In this document: positions 8,331 to 16,572 of the stretch, in pieces
Numbering within the stretch: position 1 is the stretch's first letter
Layout of the letters: each line of letters opens with the position of its first letter
DNA from: Microbacterium sp. SCN 70-27
GTDB lineage: Bacteria > Actinomycetota > Actinomycetes > Actinomycetales > Microbacteriaceae
Direction of reading: 5' to 3'
Length of the DNA: 64,000 bases
NCBI GenBank assembly: GCA_001724425.1
Contig: MEEK01000016.1
Coordinates: forward strand, 36,968 to 100,967
The notes under the pieces: generated by a model
What the model was told of the DNA's origin: nothing
Seen by the model: the letters and a program-made list of their open reading frames with translations, nothing else
Databases searched by the model: none
Position numbers and translations under genes: made by a program

Positions 8331-9599
8331 ATCGTCGAGTTCCGCGTCGTCGCCGGCACCCTCCGCGGCATCCTCGCCGGTCGCCGCGTGCCACGCCTGC
8401 CACCGCGCCATCAGGGTCGCGACCGCGGCCTCGAATCGCGCGGTCGCGGCGCCGGGCGCGGTATCGCCGAAGTAGTGACGCACCCAGCCTTCGAGCTTGC
8501 CGACGGCATCCGGATCGGACAGCACGCGCTCCGCCTCGGTGAGGAACGTCACCGACGCCTCCGCGGTCAGCCACTCGGCATCGGAGAGGTACCCGTGGGT
8601 GTCGACGACCGCCGCGGGATCGACCGGTCGCGTGACCATCAGCGGCCGGTCGGCGGCGAGACGGTCGTAGACCATCGCGGAGATGTCGACGACCGCGACG
8701 TCGGCGGCCGCGAGCTGCCAGCCGAGGTCGGGGGCACTGTCGTAGACATGGTGCGCCGTGGCATCCGCCGCGTTCGCCGCCTCGATCGCACCGACGATGC
8801 GCCGGTGCGCGGCGCCGTAGGCCGCATCGACCACACCCGAACGCGGATGCGGCCGGTAGATCAGCCGGTGCGCGGGAGATGCCAGCACGGCGGCCGCGAT
8901 CGCCTCCCCGTGCGAACGGATCGACCCGTAGTGGGCGGACGGGCGGTCGCCCTCCCACGTCGGCGCGTACAGCACCACGGTGCGCTCGTCGGGCGTGTAC
9001 GGCAGCGTGCCCGAATAGTAGTCCGCCTGCGGGCGGCCGATCTCGATCGTGCGGGCATCGAGGTCGTAGTCCCACAGCACGCGGGAGAGCCGCGCACGCG
9101 CCGCGTCACCGGCGACGAACGCGAAGTCGTACGCCTTGAACTGGTTGGTGGTCATGTACATCTTGTCCGACTCGCCGTGGTTGATGAACACATGCCACCG
9201 GCGGCCGTAACGGAACATCTGGAAGTTCCGCGTGTTCTGGTTCACGTAGAGCACGACAGCGATGTCCTGCGTCGCGATGTAGCGTTCGAGGTCACGGACG
9301 GTCGGCACGAAAGCGACGGGGATCCCCCCGTCGGCGAGGATAGCCCGTGCGCCGGTCGGGTTCCGCGCGAGCACCACGACGGGCCAGGTCTGGGCGAGGT
9401 GCGCGAGCGGCTTGTACCACTGACGGATCTGGTACATGTTGACCTCGCCGTCGGCGAAGTACACCGCAACGCGGAACCCGCCGGCGGTGTGGGGGCCCTG
9501 CGCCGCGAGGGTCGCCCGCACCTCACGCGCGGCGACGCGGTTGCGCAGGGCTTTGCGCACGAGTGCGGCGGCTTTGCGCCCGTCGGAGAGGAGACCCAC
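8325..9599 (-). CDS. CDP-glycerol glycerophosphotransferase-like protein
   Basis: 424-aa protein of the TagB/TagF fold type. Residues 40-200 form the acceptor half (FINHGESDKMY near 139-149, where members have a conserved HG). The C-terminal half has VLYAPTWEGD near 229-238, YRPHPRSG near 266-273 and a conserved acidic loop VAVVDISAMVYDRLA, where classical members read DYSS. It probably transfers glycerol-phosphate or a related alditol-phosphate, or a sugar, to a wall polymer at the cytoplasmic membrane face. Start GTG 9599 lies 6 nt after TAGGCT. The Asp/Glu/Gly-rich tail (last 20 residues) is not part of the fold. Confidence 0.75.
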   Translation of the reverse strand: MGLLSDGRKAAALVRKALRNRVAAREVRATLAAQGPHTAGGFRVAVYFADGEVNMYQIRQWYKPLAHLAQTWPVVVLARNPTGARAILADGGIPVAFVPTVRDLERYIATQDIAVVLYVNQNTRNFQMFRYGRRWHVFINHGESDKMYMTTNQFKAYDFAFVAGDAARARLSRVLWDYDLDARTIEIGRPQADYYSGTLPYTPDERTVVLYAPTWEGDRPSAHYGSIRSHGEAIAAAVLASPAHRLIYRPHPRSGVVDAAYGAAHRRIVGAIEAANAADATAHHVYDSAPDLGWQLAAADVAVVDISAMVYDRLAADRPLMVTRPVDPAAVVDTHGYLSDAEWLTAEASVTFLTEAERVLSDPDAVGKLEGWVRHYFGDTAPGAATARFEAAVATLMARWQAWHAATGEDAAEGAGDDAELDDD

Positions 9600-9605
9600 C
9601 GCCCC

Positions 9606-9611
9606 AGCCTA
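9606..9611 (-). promoter_or_regulatory. -10 element of glycerophosphotransferase-like gene
   Basis: TAGGCT on the minus strand, six bases from the GTG at 9599. Confidence 0.5.
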
Positions 9612-9655
9612 CCGATGCTCCGTCTGCCGGCTCCGGGCGTGAAAGGATCGGAGCC

Positions 9656-10747
9656 ATGCACGATGTCGCAGCCGGCCACAGGGATGCCCCCGTCCCGTCG
9701 CCGGATGCCGGGGTCAGCTTCGTCATGCCCGTCCTGAACGAAGAGCGCTACCTCGCCGTGGCCGTCCGGAGCGTCCTCGCGCAGGAGTTCGTCGGCCCGA
9801 TGGAGCTCATCCTCGCCCTCGGACCGTCGACGGACGGCACGGATGCCATCGCCGAGCGATTCGCCTCGGACGACCCGCGCATCCGCCTCCTCCGAAACCC
9901 CGCGGCCGACATCCCGATCGGCCTGAACCTCGCGATCCGCGCGGCGCGGCATCCGACGATCGTCCGGGTGGACGCGCACTCGGCGCTCGACGCGGGCTAC
10001 ACCGCGACGGCGCTCGACACTCTGACCCGCACGCGGGCGGCCAACGTCGGCGGGGTCATGCGCGCCGAGGGGCGCACGCCCTTCCAGCGAGCGGTCGCCC
10101 GCGCCTACAACTCCCCCGTCGGCCTCGGCGGCGGCGCCTATCACTCCGGCGGCGCGGACGGCCCGGCGGAATCGGCGTATCTCGGCGTCATGCGCCGGAG
10201 CGTGCTCGATGAAGTGGGGCCCTTCGACGAGACCATCCGCCGCGGCGAGGACTGGGAGTTGAACCTCCGCATCCGTCGCGCCGGGTATCGCGTCTGGTTC
10301 GACCCCGCGCTCGCCGTCACGTACTGGCCGCGTGAGCGATGGACCCGGCTCGTCCGGCAGTTCCGCTCGACCGGGACGTGGCGCGGAGAACTCGTCCGCC
10401 GCTACGGCAGGCGGAACTCGCTGCGGTTCTTCGCGCCTCCCGCCCTCCTCGGCGTCGTCGCGCTCGCGATCGTCGTGGGGGTCCTGCAGTTGACCGGCGT
10501 TCTGCGCGGAGCCCCGTCGATCGTGGCATCCCTCGTCTATGTGCCGCTCGCGGCATACCTCGCCCTCGTCGGCGCGTACGCCGCAAGCAGGCGTGCGGGG
10601 CCGGGATGGCGGGAGCGGCTGTGGGCGCTCGTCGTGATCCCGTCGATGCACCTCGCGTGGGGCGCGGGATTCCTCGTCGGGGCCGTGAGCGGGGCGCGTG
10701 AGAACATCGACACGTCGCGCCTGCATCGCAACACGCCGCTGCCCTGA
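9656..10747 (+). CDS. Glycosyltransferase family 2 protein
   Basis: 363-aa GT-A enzyme. VSFVMPVLNEERYL at about 20-33 is the nucleotide-sugar binding strand, IVRVDAHS near 101-108 holds the DxH variant of the DxD metal motif, and RRGEDWELNLRIRRAGY near 195-211 is the acceptor-side ED motif. Two C-terminal hydrophobic stretches (about 265-285 and 293-316) and a third near 335 anchor it in the membrane. This architecture is typical of ExoA-like polysaccharide transferases. GAAAGGA sits 8 nt before the ATG, so this gene uses a leader. It lies back-to-back with the preceding minus-strand glycerophosphotransferase gene. Confidence 0.85.
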   Translation: MHDVAAGHRDAPVPSPDAGVSFVMPVLNEERYLAVAVRSVLAQEFVGPMELILALGPSTDGTDAIAERFASDDPRIRLLRNPAADIPIGLNLAIRAARHPTIVRVDAHSALDAGYTATALDTLTRTRAANVGGVMRAEGRTPFQRAVARAYNSPVGLGGGAYHSGGADGPAESAYLGVMRRSVLDEVGPFDETIRRGEDWELNLRIRRAGYRVWFDPALAVTYWPRERWTRLVRQFRSTGTWRGELVRRYGRRNSLRFFAPPALLGVVALAIVVGVLQLTGVLRGAPSIVASLVYVPLAAYLALVGAYAASRRAGPGWRERLWALVVIPSMHLAWGAGFLVGAVSGARENIDTSRLHRNTPLP

Positions 10748-10774
10748 CGCCGCTGCCCGAACGCCGCTGCCCGG
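10733..10774. repeat. 3 x 14-bp tandem repeat over a stop codon
   Basis: Three abutting copies of ACGCCGCTGCCC plus two variable bases (TG, GA, GG). Copy 1 encodes the last residues of the glycosyltransferase, whose TGA straddles copies 1 and 2. Copies 2 and 3 are non-coding. Confidence 0.9.
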
Positions 10775-10784
10775 ACCTGCCCAT

Positions 10785-10802
10785 CCGGTCATGCCTGACC
10801 GG
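10785..10802. terminator. Hairpin between convergent glycosyltransferase genes
   Basis: CCGGTCA and TGACCGG form a perfect 7-bp stem around a TGCC loop, between the GT2 stop and the facing glycerophosphotransferase stop. No U-run is present. A bidirectional role is plausible. Confidence 0.5.
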
Positions 10803-10810
10803 TGCGCCCG

Positions 10811-12268
10811 TCAGCCCCGCTCGACGAACCCCTGATCCAGGATGCGCGCGACGACCCGTTCGCTCGCGTGGCCGTCGTCACGAGCGTTGAAGCGCTGCCG
10901 CCACGTCGCATATCGTTCCGCATACTCGGCGGGGACGGTCTCGGCGGCGAGCGCCTCGGTGAGCGCGTCCTGGGTCGAGACCATGGGGCCCGGCGCGTAC
11001 GCCGCGAGGTCGAAGTAGAAGCCGCGCAGCTGTTCGCGATAGTGCTCGAGGTCGGGCGTGAAGAAGACGATCGGCTTACCGGTCGCCGTGTAGTCGAACA
11101 TGGCGGACGAGTAGTCCGTGACGAGGGCGTCCGCGACGACCAGCAGTTCGGCGATGTCGGGGTACGCCGTCACGTCGATCACCCGCTCTCCGTGCGCATC
11201 CGAGCCGGGGAGGATCGTGCGCGAGTGGCCACGGACGAGGATGACGGCGCCCGTGTCCGCCGCAAGACGCGCCAGGTCGAGGAAGTCGACGATCTCGTCG
11301 CGATCGTCACGCCACGTGGGTGCGTAGAGGATGACCCGCTCGCCGGGGGCGATCCCGAGGGCCGCCCGCGTCGCCGCTCCGTCACCGGTCGTGAGCACGT
11401 CGTTGCGCGGATACCCCTCGACCCACACGGGCCGGCGGAGGAACGCATAGGCCTTCCGGAGGATCCGCTCCCCGTAGGGGTTCTGGGCGAGGAGCACGTC
11501 CCACCGCCGGCTCTCCCGCAGCACGGCGAGCATGCGCCGCGGGTCGAACCCGGGGCGGTGCAGCGCGAGGCGCTTGAGCGGCGTGCCGTGCCATGTCTGC
11601 AGCACGACCTGCCCGCTGCGGCGCGCGTACCGGCGACGCAGCCAGTCGTTGACGACGAGCAGTCGGGCGCTCCCCCGCGCGCGCCACCATTGCGGCGTCC
11701 CCTCGACCACCGGGATCGCACCGTCCGGCACCGCGACCGAGAGATCGACGACGCTCCAGTACCGCGTGACGTTCGGGGCGACGCGCGCGAGTTCCCGGTC
11801 GATCGCGCGCGGGTTGCAGCCGGCGTTGCGTCCGTAGAAGCTCTCGAAGAAGACGGCGTTCTCGAGGCCCCGCGGACGCGTCGCATAGCGGCGTTCCAGC
11901 GCGGACTGCCCCTCACCCGTCTCGTATGCGGGGTCGAGCGGCGGCCGGACGTCGAGCGTCCCGGACACGAGTTCCGCGCGCATCGTCGCCGTGAGGAGTG
12001 CGGGGGCGGAGGCATCCACCGAGCCCTCGGCGCCGTCGGCGTCGACGATCCTCAACGTGTACTCGCCGCTCGGGAGGGGCAGGGCCGGCCTGCCCCACCG
12101 CGCCGCCTCGAGCGGCAGCCGAGCGGTCCAGGTCGCCCCCCGCCCGGCCAGGCGCGCGGCGATCTCCGCGCGCCGCCCCGTGAGCGTCACCCGCTGGGGC
12201 CGCGCCCCCTTCCCCGAGAGCACGAGGGTCGGCACGGCGTCGTCGTCGAGGCGTGCGGTGATCGTCAT
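10811..12268 (-). CDS. CDP-glycerol glycerophosphotransferase family protein
   Basis: 485-aa protein. Residues 1 to about 110 are a beta-rich N-terminal domain (TLVLSGKG, GEYTLRIVDADG), then the TagF-type catalytic region: LQTWHGTPLKRL near 225-236, GYPRNDVL near 285-292, ILYAPTWRDD near 315-324, LVRGHSRT and VTDYSSAMFDY near 388-398. All recognised TagF motifs are present, unlike the homologue at 8325. It should polymerise or prime an alditol-phosphate chain on a lipid-linked acceptor. Its ATG overlaps the preceding stop by 4 bp, so it is translationally coupled. Confidence 0.85.
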   Translation of the reverse strand: MTITARLDDDAVPTLVLSGKGARPQRVTLTGRRAEIAARLAGRGATWTARLPLEAARWGRPALPLPSGEYTLRIVDADGAEGSVDASAPALLTATMRAELVSGTLDVRPPLDPAYETGEGQSALERRYATRPRGLENAVFFESFYGRNAGCNPRAIDRELARVAPNVTRYWSVVDLSVAVPDGAIPVVEGTPQWWRARGSARLLVVNDWLRRRYARRSGQVVLQTWHGTPLKRLALHRPGFDPRRMLAVLRESRRWDVLLAQNPYGERILRKAYAFLRRPVWVEGYPRNDVLTTGDGAATRAALGIAPGERVILYAPTWRDDRDEIVDFLDLARLAADTGAVILVRGHSRTILPGSDAHGERVIDVTAYPDIAELLVVADALVTDYSSAMFDYTATGKPIVFFTPDLEHYREQLRGFYFDLAAYAPGPMVSTQDALTEALAAETVPAEYAERYATWRQRFNARDDGHASERVVARILDQGFVERG

Positions 12269-13524
12269 GGGGCCCTCTCGATGGGTGCGGCGGATGCCTG
12301 GATGCGCTTGATCTCGCGGTACACGCGCTCGGTGCTGCGACCGTCCGCGTAGGCGTGGACGCGCGCGCTCAACGCTGCCGCGGTGTCCGCGCGTCGGGCG
12401 CGTTCGGCGGGCTCCGTGAGCGTCGCACGCAGGTCGCCGGCGAGCTGACGCCACGTGCGCGCGGGGTCCGCTCCTGCGACGTCGGCATACGTTCCGTAGA
12501 ACCCGCGCGAGCGCGCGTAGTCGTCGAGGTCGGAGGCGAAGAAGACCGTCGGGACGGGCACGTACGCCGCGTCGTAGGCGAGCGACGAGTAGTCCGTGAT
12601 GAGGACGTCGATGCCCGGAAGGAGCGGCGTGACATCGGCGACCACGTCGCTGCCGAGCGCCCGCGTGCGAGCGCCCTGGAGGGCCGCGTAGTCCCCGGAG
12701 CCGAGGTGGTGCGAACGGATGAGGAGAAGCGCGCCCGCGGCATCGAGCGCGTCGACGAGGGCCGCGACGTCGTCGGCGCCGGGAAGGGCGGGGTCCGCGG
12801 CGCCATCGCGCCAGGTGGGCGCGTAGAGGACGATCGGCGTCTCGTCGTCGACGCCGTCGACGAGCTCCGCGAGCTGTGTGCGGGCCCGGGCGCGGCGCTC
12901 CTGCGCGGTGCCGCGCGTCAGGACATCCGTGCGGGGCTCCCCCGTCACGGGAACGCGCGTGCCGCGCAGCCCGAACGCCGACTCGAGCCTCCCGCGGACG
13001 AGCTCCGAGGCGGCCGGCAGCACGCGGATACGGCCCTGCGTGCGCCGGTACAGGGCGGACAGGAGCGCCTCTGCGGGACCGCGCAGGATGGGCAGGGGGC
13101 TCGCCGTCGTCGCCGTCGTGTCGAGGCCGATGCGCTTGAGCGGAATGCCGTGCCACAGCTGAACGATCACCCCGCCGGTCGCGGCGTATCGGTTGACGTC
13201 GCCGAACCCGTGCGTCACGACCGTGACGGCCGCGCGCGCCGTGAGCCGGAAGCCGCGGAGCGTGCCCTTGCGGGCGAAGGGGATGCCTCGCAACCGCGCC
13301 GCCTCGTCGTCGGCGGCCGATCCCGTGAGCCACACCGCACGCTCCCCCGCGGCCCGGGCGTGCTCCCACAGCGCCCACGCCCCGTCGGCGAGGCCCACGG
13401 CCGAACCGAACACCCACAGATCGCGCGAGCGCGGCACGAGCGCCGTCGCGATGCGTCCCAGCGCGTACAGCGGGATGCGCAGAAGCTTCCCGGCGTTGCC
13501 GGCGCCGAACGAGAAGGACGCCAC
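12265..13524 (-). CDS. CDP-glycerol glycerophosphotransferase family protein
   Basis: 419-aa protein with VQLWHGIPLKRIG near 122-134, GEPRTDVL near 196-203, IVLYAPTWRDG near 231-241, LIRSHH and LITDYSSLAYDAAY near 310-323, the complete TagF-like set. The first 30 residues are basic and hydrophobic, as expected for a membrane-surface enzyme. It forms a two-gene operon with the downstream homologue. Start is GTG 13524, 6 nt after TAGGCT. Both the -10 and the start codon lie inside a 16-bp perfect inverted repeat, which is unusual and could occlude initiation. A nearby shorter start is not evident. Confidence 0.85.
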   Translation of the reverse strand: MASFSFGAGNAGKLLRIPLYALGRIATALVPRSRDLWVFGSAVGLADGAWALWEHARAAGERAVWLTGSAADDEAARLRGIPFARKGTLRGFRLTARAAVTVVTHGFGDVNRYAATGGVIVQLWHGIPLKRIGLDTTATTASPLPILRGPAEALLSALYRRTQGRIRVLPAASELVRGRLESAFGLRGTRVPVTGEPRTDVLTRGTAQERRARARTQLAELVDGVDDETPIVLYAPTWRDGAADPALPGADDVAALVDALDAAGALLLIRSHHLGSGDYAALQGARTRALGSDVVADVTPLLPGIDVLITDYSSLAYDAAYVPVPTVFFASDLDDYARSRGFYGTYADVAGADPARTWRQLAGDLRATLTEPAERARRADTAAALSARVHAYADGRSTERVYREIKRIQASAAPIERAP

Positions 13525-13552
13525 CCCGCGAGCCTATCGCGGGGTGGCGTCC
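13516..13552. promoter_or_regulatory. 16-bp inverted repeat holding terminator, -10 element and start codon
   Basis: Positions 13516-13531 and 13537-13552 are perfect complements, with a 5-nt loop. On the minus strand the loop and inner stem contain TAGGCT (13536-13531), the -10 of the glycerophosphotransferase operon, and the distal arm contains its GTG (13524-13522). The same structure ends 14 bp beyond the htrA stop and would serve as its terminator. Confidence 0.75.
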
Positions 13553-13565
13553 GGGTCGGGGATGC

Positions 13566-15227
13566 CTATTCCGTCAGCGTCCCGAGCGTGACCTCCGTGG
13601 TGGCGGACTGGCCGTCACGCAGGTAGACGAGCTTCGCCGTGCTGCCGGCGGCGAGTGCGCGCACCTGGGCGGTGAGGTCCGTGGCATCCGTCACCGGGAA
13701 GCCGTTGAAGGACGTCACGACGTCACCCTTCTTGAGCCCGGCGTTCGCGGCCGCGCCACCAGAGGTGACCCCGCTGATCAAGGCTCCGGCGGTCGTCGCG
13801 CCCTCCTGCGCAGCGGCGTTGCCAACCGTCGCGCCGAGCAGACCGTGCGTCGCCGCACCGTCCTTGATGAGCTCGTCGGAGATGCGCTTGACGATGTCGG
13901 ACGGGATCGAGAACCCGACGCCGATGGATCCGGCCTGGCCCGAGCCGTTCGACGAACCCGTCGACGCGATCGCCACGTTGATGCCGATGAGCTTTCCCTC
14001 GCCGTTCACGAGCGCGCCACCGGAATTCCCGGGGTTGATCGCGGCATCCGTCTGCACGACGGCGATCGAGATCGAGGCGGAGCCGGACTGCTGCTGGCCC
14101 TGACCGAAGTCGAACTGGAACGGCGAGTCCTGCTCCCCCTGCTGAGGCGACTGGTCCTGCTGGTCGCCGCCCTTGGGCGCGGCCGAGGATGCGATCTGGA
14201 TCGACCGGTTCAGCGCGCTGACGATGCCCGTGGTCACGGTGTTCGAAAGGCCGAGCGGCGCACCGATGGCGACCGTCTGGTCTCCGACGTTGAGCTTCGA
14301 CGAGTCGCCGAACTCGATGGGCGTGAGGCCGCTCGCCCCCTTGAGCTTGATGACCGCGAGGTCGTAGGTGGGGTCGGTGCCGACGATCGTCGCCGCGTAG
14401 ACCTTGCCGTCGGAGGCGGTGACGGAGAGCTTGGCGTTCCCTGTCTCACCGTCGAGGGTCACGACGTGCGTGTTGGTGACGACGTAGCCGTCGCTCGTGA
14501 GCACGACGCCCGAGCCCGTGCCGCCAGAGGATCCTGAGGATGCCTCGATCGTGACGACGCTCGGCACCACCTTCGCAGCGATCGCCGTCGTCTGGTTGAC
14601 GGAGTCCGTGTTGTTGACCGTGACGTTCTGCGGGGTCGCGACCGCGACGGTCTGGGAGGTCGGGACGAAGGAGGCCCACGCCGCGGCGCCCCCGATCCCC
14701 GCCGCGCCGCCGACGAGCGCCGCGGCGACCATCATCCCGACGACCTTGCCGGCACCGCCCTTGCCCGACGCCTGAGCCGACGGCTGGGTGGTCGACGACG
14801 AGGTGGACGGCTGGGCGGCAGCGGCCCCGCCGAAGGCCGACCCGTAGGGCACGGTCGGCTGCGTCGCGTGTGTGGGCGAGCCGGGCTGTGCCGGGCCGGG
14901 CTGTGCCGTCCCATACTGCGCGGCGGCTTCCGCGTACGTCGGCACGCGCGGGGGGGTGTACGGCGCCTGCGCGGCATAGCCTCCGTACGGGGCCTGCCCG
15001 TGTGCGGGGGGCGTCTGTGCGGCGTACGGCTGGTGAGCGGATGCCGCACCGGGGTGCACCGGCGCGGACTGAGCCAGCGGGGCGGACTGAGCCGGGGCGG
15101 CGGGCTGGGCCGGAGGCGCGACGGGCGGCATCTGTGCGGCGGCGTCGGCGCTGTGCGGCGGCAGCGGCGGACGCACGGACTCGTCGGTCGGCTCGGGAGT
15201 GTTCGAGGTGGGGACGTTGTCGCTCAT
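13566..15227 (-). CDS. HtrA/DegP-type serine protease with PDZ domain
   Basis: 553-aa membrane-anchored protease. Residues 1-158 are a cytoplasmic Pro/Ala/Gln-rich tail, 161-183 a transmembrane helix, about 205-435 the trypsin-like domain with catalytic His254 (TNTHVV), Asp289 (PTYDLAV) and Ser402 (NPGNSGGA), and about 460-550 a PDZ domain (GLKKGDVVTSFNG). A Gln/Gly/Asp-rich insert (about 350-380) sits in loop LA/L1 territory. The protein should degrade or refold damaged exported proteins outside the membrane. Start ATG 15227 has GAAGGAA 5-7 nt upstream, so this is a leadered mRNA. In mycobacteria htrA sits by sigE and tatB; here it is about 37 kb from tatB. Confidence 0.9.
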   Translation of the reverse strand: MSDNVPTSNTPEPTDESVRPPLPPHSADAAAQMPPVAPPAQPAAPAQSAPLAQSAPVHPGAASAHQPYAAQTPPAHGQAPYGGYAAQAPYTPPRVPTYAEAAAQYGTAQPGPAQPGSPTHATQPTVPYGSAFGGAAAAQPSTSSSTTQPSAQASGKGGAGKVVGMMVAAALVGGAAGIGGAAAWASFVPTSQTVAVATPQNVTVNNTDSVNQTTAIAAKVVPSVVTIEASSGSSGGTGSGVVLTSDGYVVTNTHVVTLDGETGNAKLSVTASDGKVYAATIVGTDPTYDLAVIKLKGASGLTPIEFGDSSKLNVGDQTVAIGAPLGLSNTVTTGIVSALNRSIQIASSAAPKGGDQQDQSPQQGEQDSPFQFDFGQGQQQSGSASISIAVVQTDAAINPGNSGGALVNGEGKLIGINVAIASTGSSNGSGQAGSIGVGFSIPSDIVKRISDELIKDGAATHGLLGATVGNAAAQEGATTAGALISGVTSGGAAANAGLKKGDVVTSFNGFPVTDATDLTAQVRALAAGSTAKLVYLRDGQSATTEVTLGTLTE

Positions 15228-15333
15228 GATCGGTTCCTTCTTCTGCAGGACGTGTCCAGCATCGCGCGCGATTCTGTGTGTTCCGTATGGCCGCGCCTGC
15301 TTCACCCTATGCATGCCGCAAGAACGAGGGATG

Positions 15334-15339
15334 TACGCT
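15334..15339 (+). promoter_or_regulatory. -10 element of the aminotransferase gene
   Basis: TACGCT, 6 nt before ATG 15346. It overlaps an in-frame upstream ATG (15331), which argues that 15346 is the true start. Confidence 0.55.
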
Positions 15340-15345
15340 GGCGCG

Positions 15346-16560
15346 ATGCCAGACCTTCCCGGCGCCTGGCGGCGCACGGCCCAGGGCGCGGGCCTCCTCT
15401 CCCCCGACGGTGTCGCCGCTCCCACCGTGTTCGCCGAGATGACAGCGCTCGCCCACCACACCGGCGCGATCAATCTCGGGCAGGGCTTCCCCGACGAGGA
15501 CGGCCCCGCAGAGGTGCTCGACGCGGCGCGTGCCGCGATCTCCGCGGGCGAGAACCAGTACGCGCCCGGGCGGGGGGTCCCCACGCTTCTCGAGGCGATC
15601 AGCGCCCACCAGCACCGTTTCTACGGCGTCGCGCTCGATCCGGCACGCGAGGTGCTCGTGACCGCGGGCGCAACCGAAGCGCTCGCCGCGACGATCCTCG
15701 CCCTCATCGACTCGCCCGAGGACGAGGTCGTCGTGTTCGAGCCGTACTACGACGCATACGCCGCCTGCGTCGCACTCGCCGGCGCGCGCCTCGTCACGGT
15801 GCCGCTGCGCTTCCCCGACTTCCAGCCCGACCTCGGCGACCTCGCGCGCGCCGTCACCGATCGCACTCGTCTCATCCTCGTCAACGACCCCCACAACCCC
15901 ACCGGGGCGGTGTTCTCCGCCGAGGTGCGCGCCGAGATCGTGCGGCTCGCCGAGCGTCGCGACGCCCTCATCGTCACCGACGAGGTGTACGAACACCTCG
16001 TGTTCGGCGCTCCGCACACCCCGATCGCGACGCTTCCGGGCGCGGCCGAGCGGACGCTGTCGATCTCGTCGGGCGGAAAGACGTTCTCCGCGACCGGCTG
16101 GAAGATCGGCTGGGTCACCGGTCCCGCGCCGCTCGTCGACGCCGTCCTCGCCGTGAAGCAGTTCCTCACCTACGTCAACGGCACGCCCTTCCAGCACGCC
16201 ATCGCCGCCGGGCTCGCGCTGCCGGATGCCTTCTTCACGGGCATCGCCGACACGCTGCGCAGCCAGCGCGATCAGCTGGGCGAAGGCCTGCGCACGGCGG
16301 GCTTCGACGTGTCGGAGCCCGCCGGGACATACTTCACGGTCGCCGACGCCGCGCCGTTGCTCGCTGCGGGCGAGGATGCCGCGGACTTCTGCCGCGGCCT
16401 TCCCGAGCGCGCCGGTGTCGTCGCGATCCCCCTCACGGCCTTCGCATCCCCCGCGAACCGCGCCGAGTATGCGAGCCTCGTACGGTTCGCCGCCTGCAAG
16501 CGGGTCGAAGTCATCGCCGAGGCATCCGCCCGTCTCGCGCGTCTCACCTCCGCCGACTGA
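15346..16560 (+). CDS. Class I/II pyridoxal-phosphate aminotransferase
   Basis: 404-aa fold-type I enzyme: LGQGFPDEDGP near 43-53 (substrate-side loop), GATEALAATIL near 107-117 (phosphate-binding turn), NDPHNPTGAVF near 183-193, and the PLP lysine in SSGGKTFSATGWKIGW near 241-256. The N-terminal LGQGFPD and YAPGRG features resemble kynurenine-oxoglutarate/methionine aminotransferases (YbdL/KAT type) more than aspartate aminotransferase. The exact amino acid donor is unknown. It converges with the nitrilase gene 12 bp downstream. Confidence 0.85.
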   Translation: MPDLPGAWRRTAQGAGLLSPDGVAAPTVFAEMTALAHHTGAINLGQGFPDEDGPAEVLDAARAAISAGENQYAPGRGVPTLLEAISAHQHRFYGVALDPAREVLVTAGATEALAATILALIDSPEDEVVVFEPYYDAYAACVALAGARLVTVPLRFPDFQPDLGDLARAVTDRTRLILVNDPHNPTGAVFSAEVRAEIVRLAERRDALIVTDEVYEHLVFGAPHTPIATLPGAAERTLSISSGGKTFSATGWKIGWVTGPAPLVDAVLAVKQFLTYVNGTPFQHAIAAGLALPDAFFTGIADTLRSQRDQLGEGLRTAGFDVSEPAGTYFTVADAAPLLAAGEDAADFCRGLPERAGVVAIPLTAFASPANRAEYASLVRFAACKRVEVIAEASARLARLTSAD

Positions 16561-16572
16561 GAGTGGCGGCGG

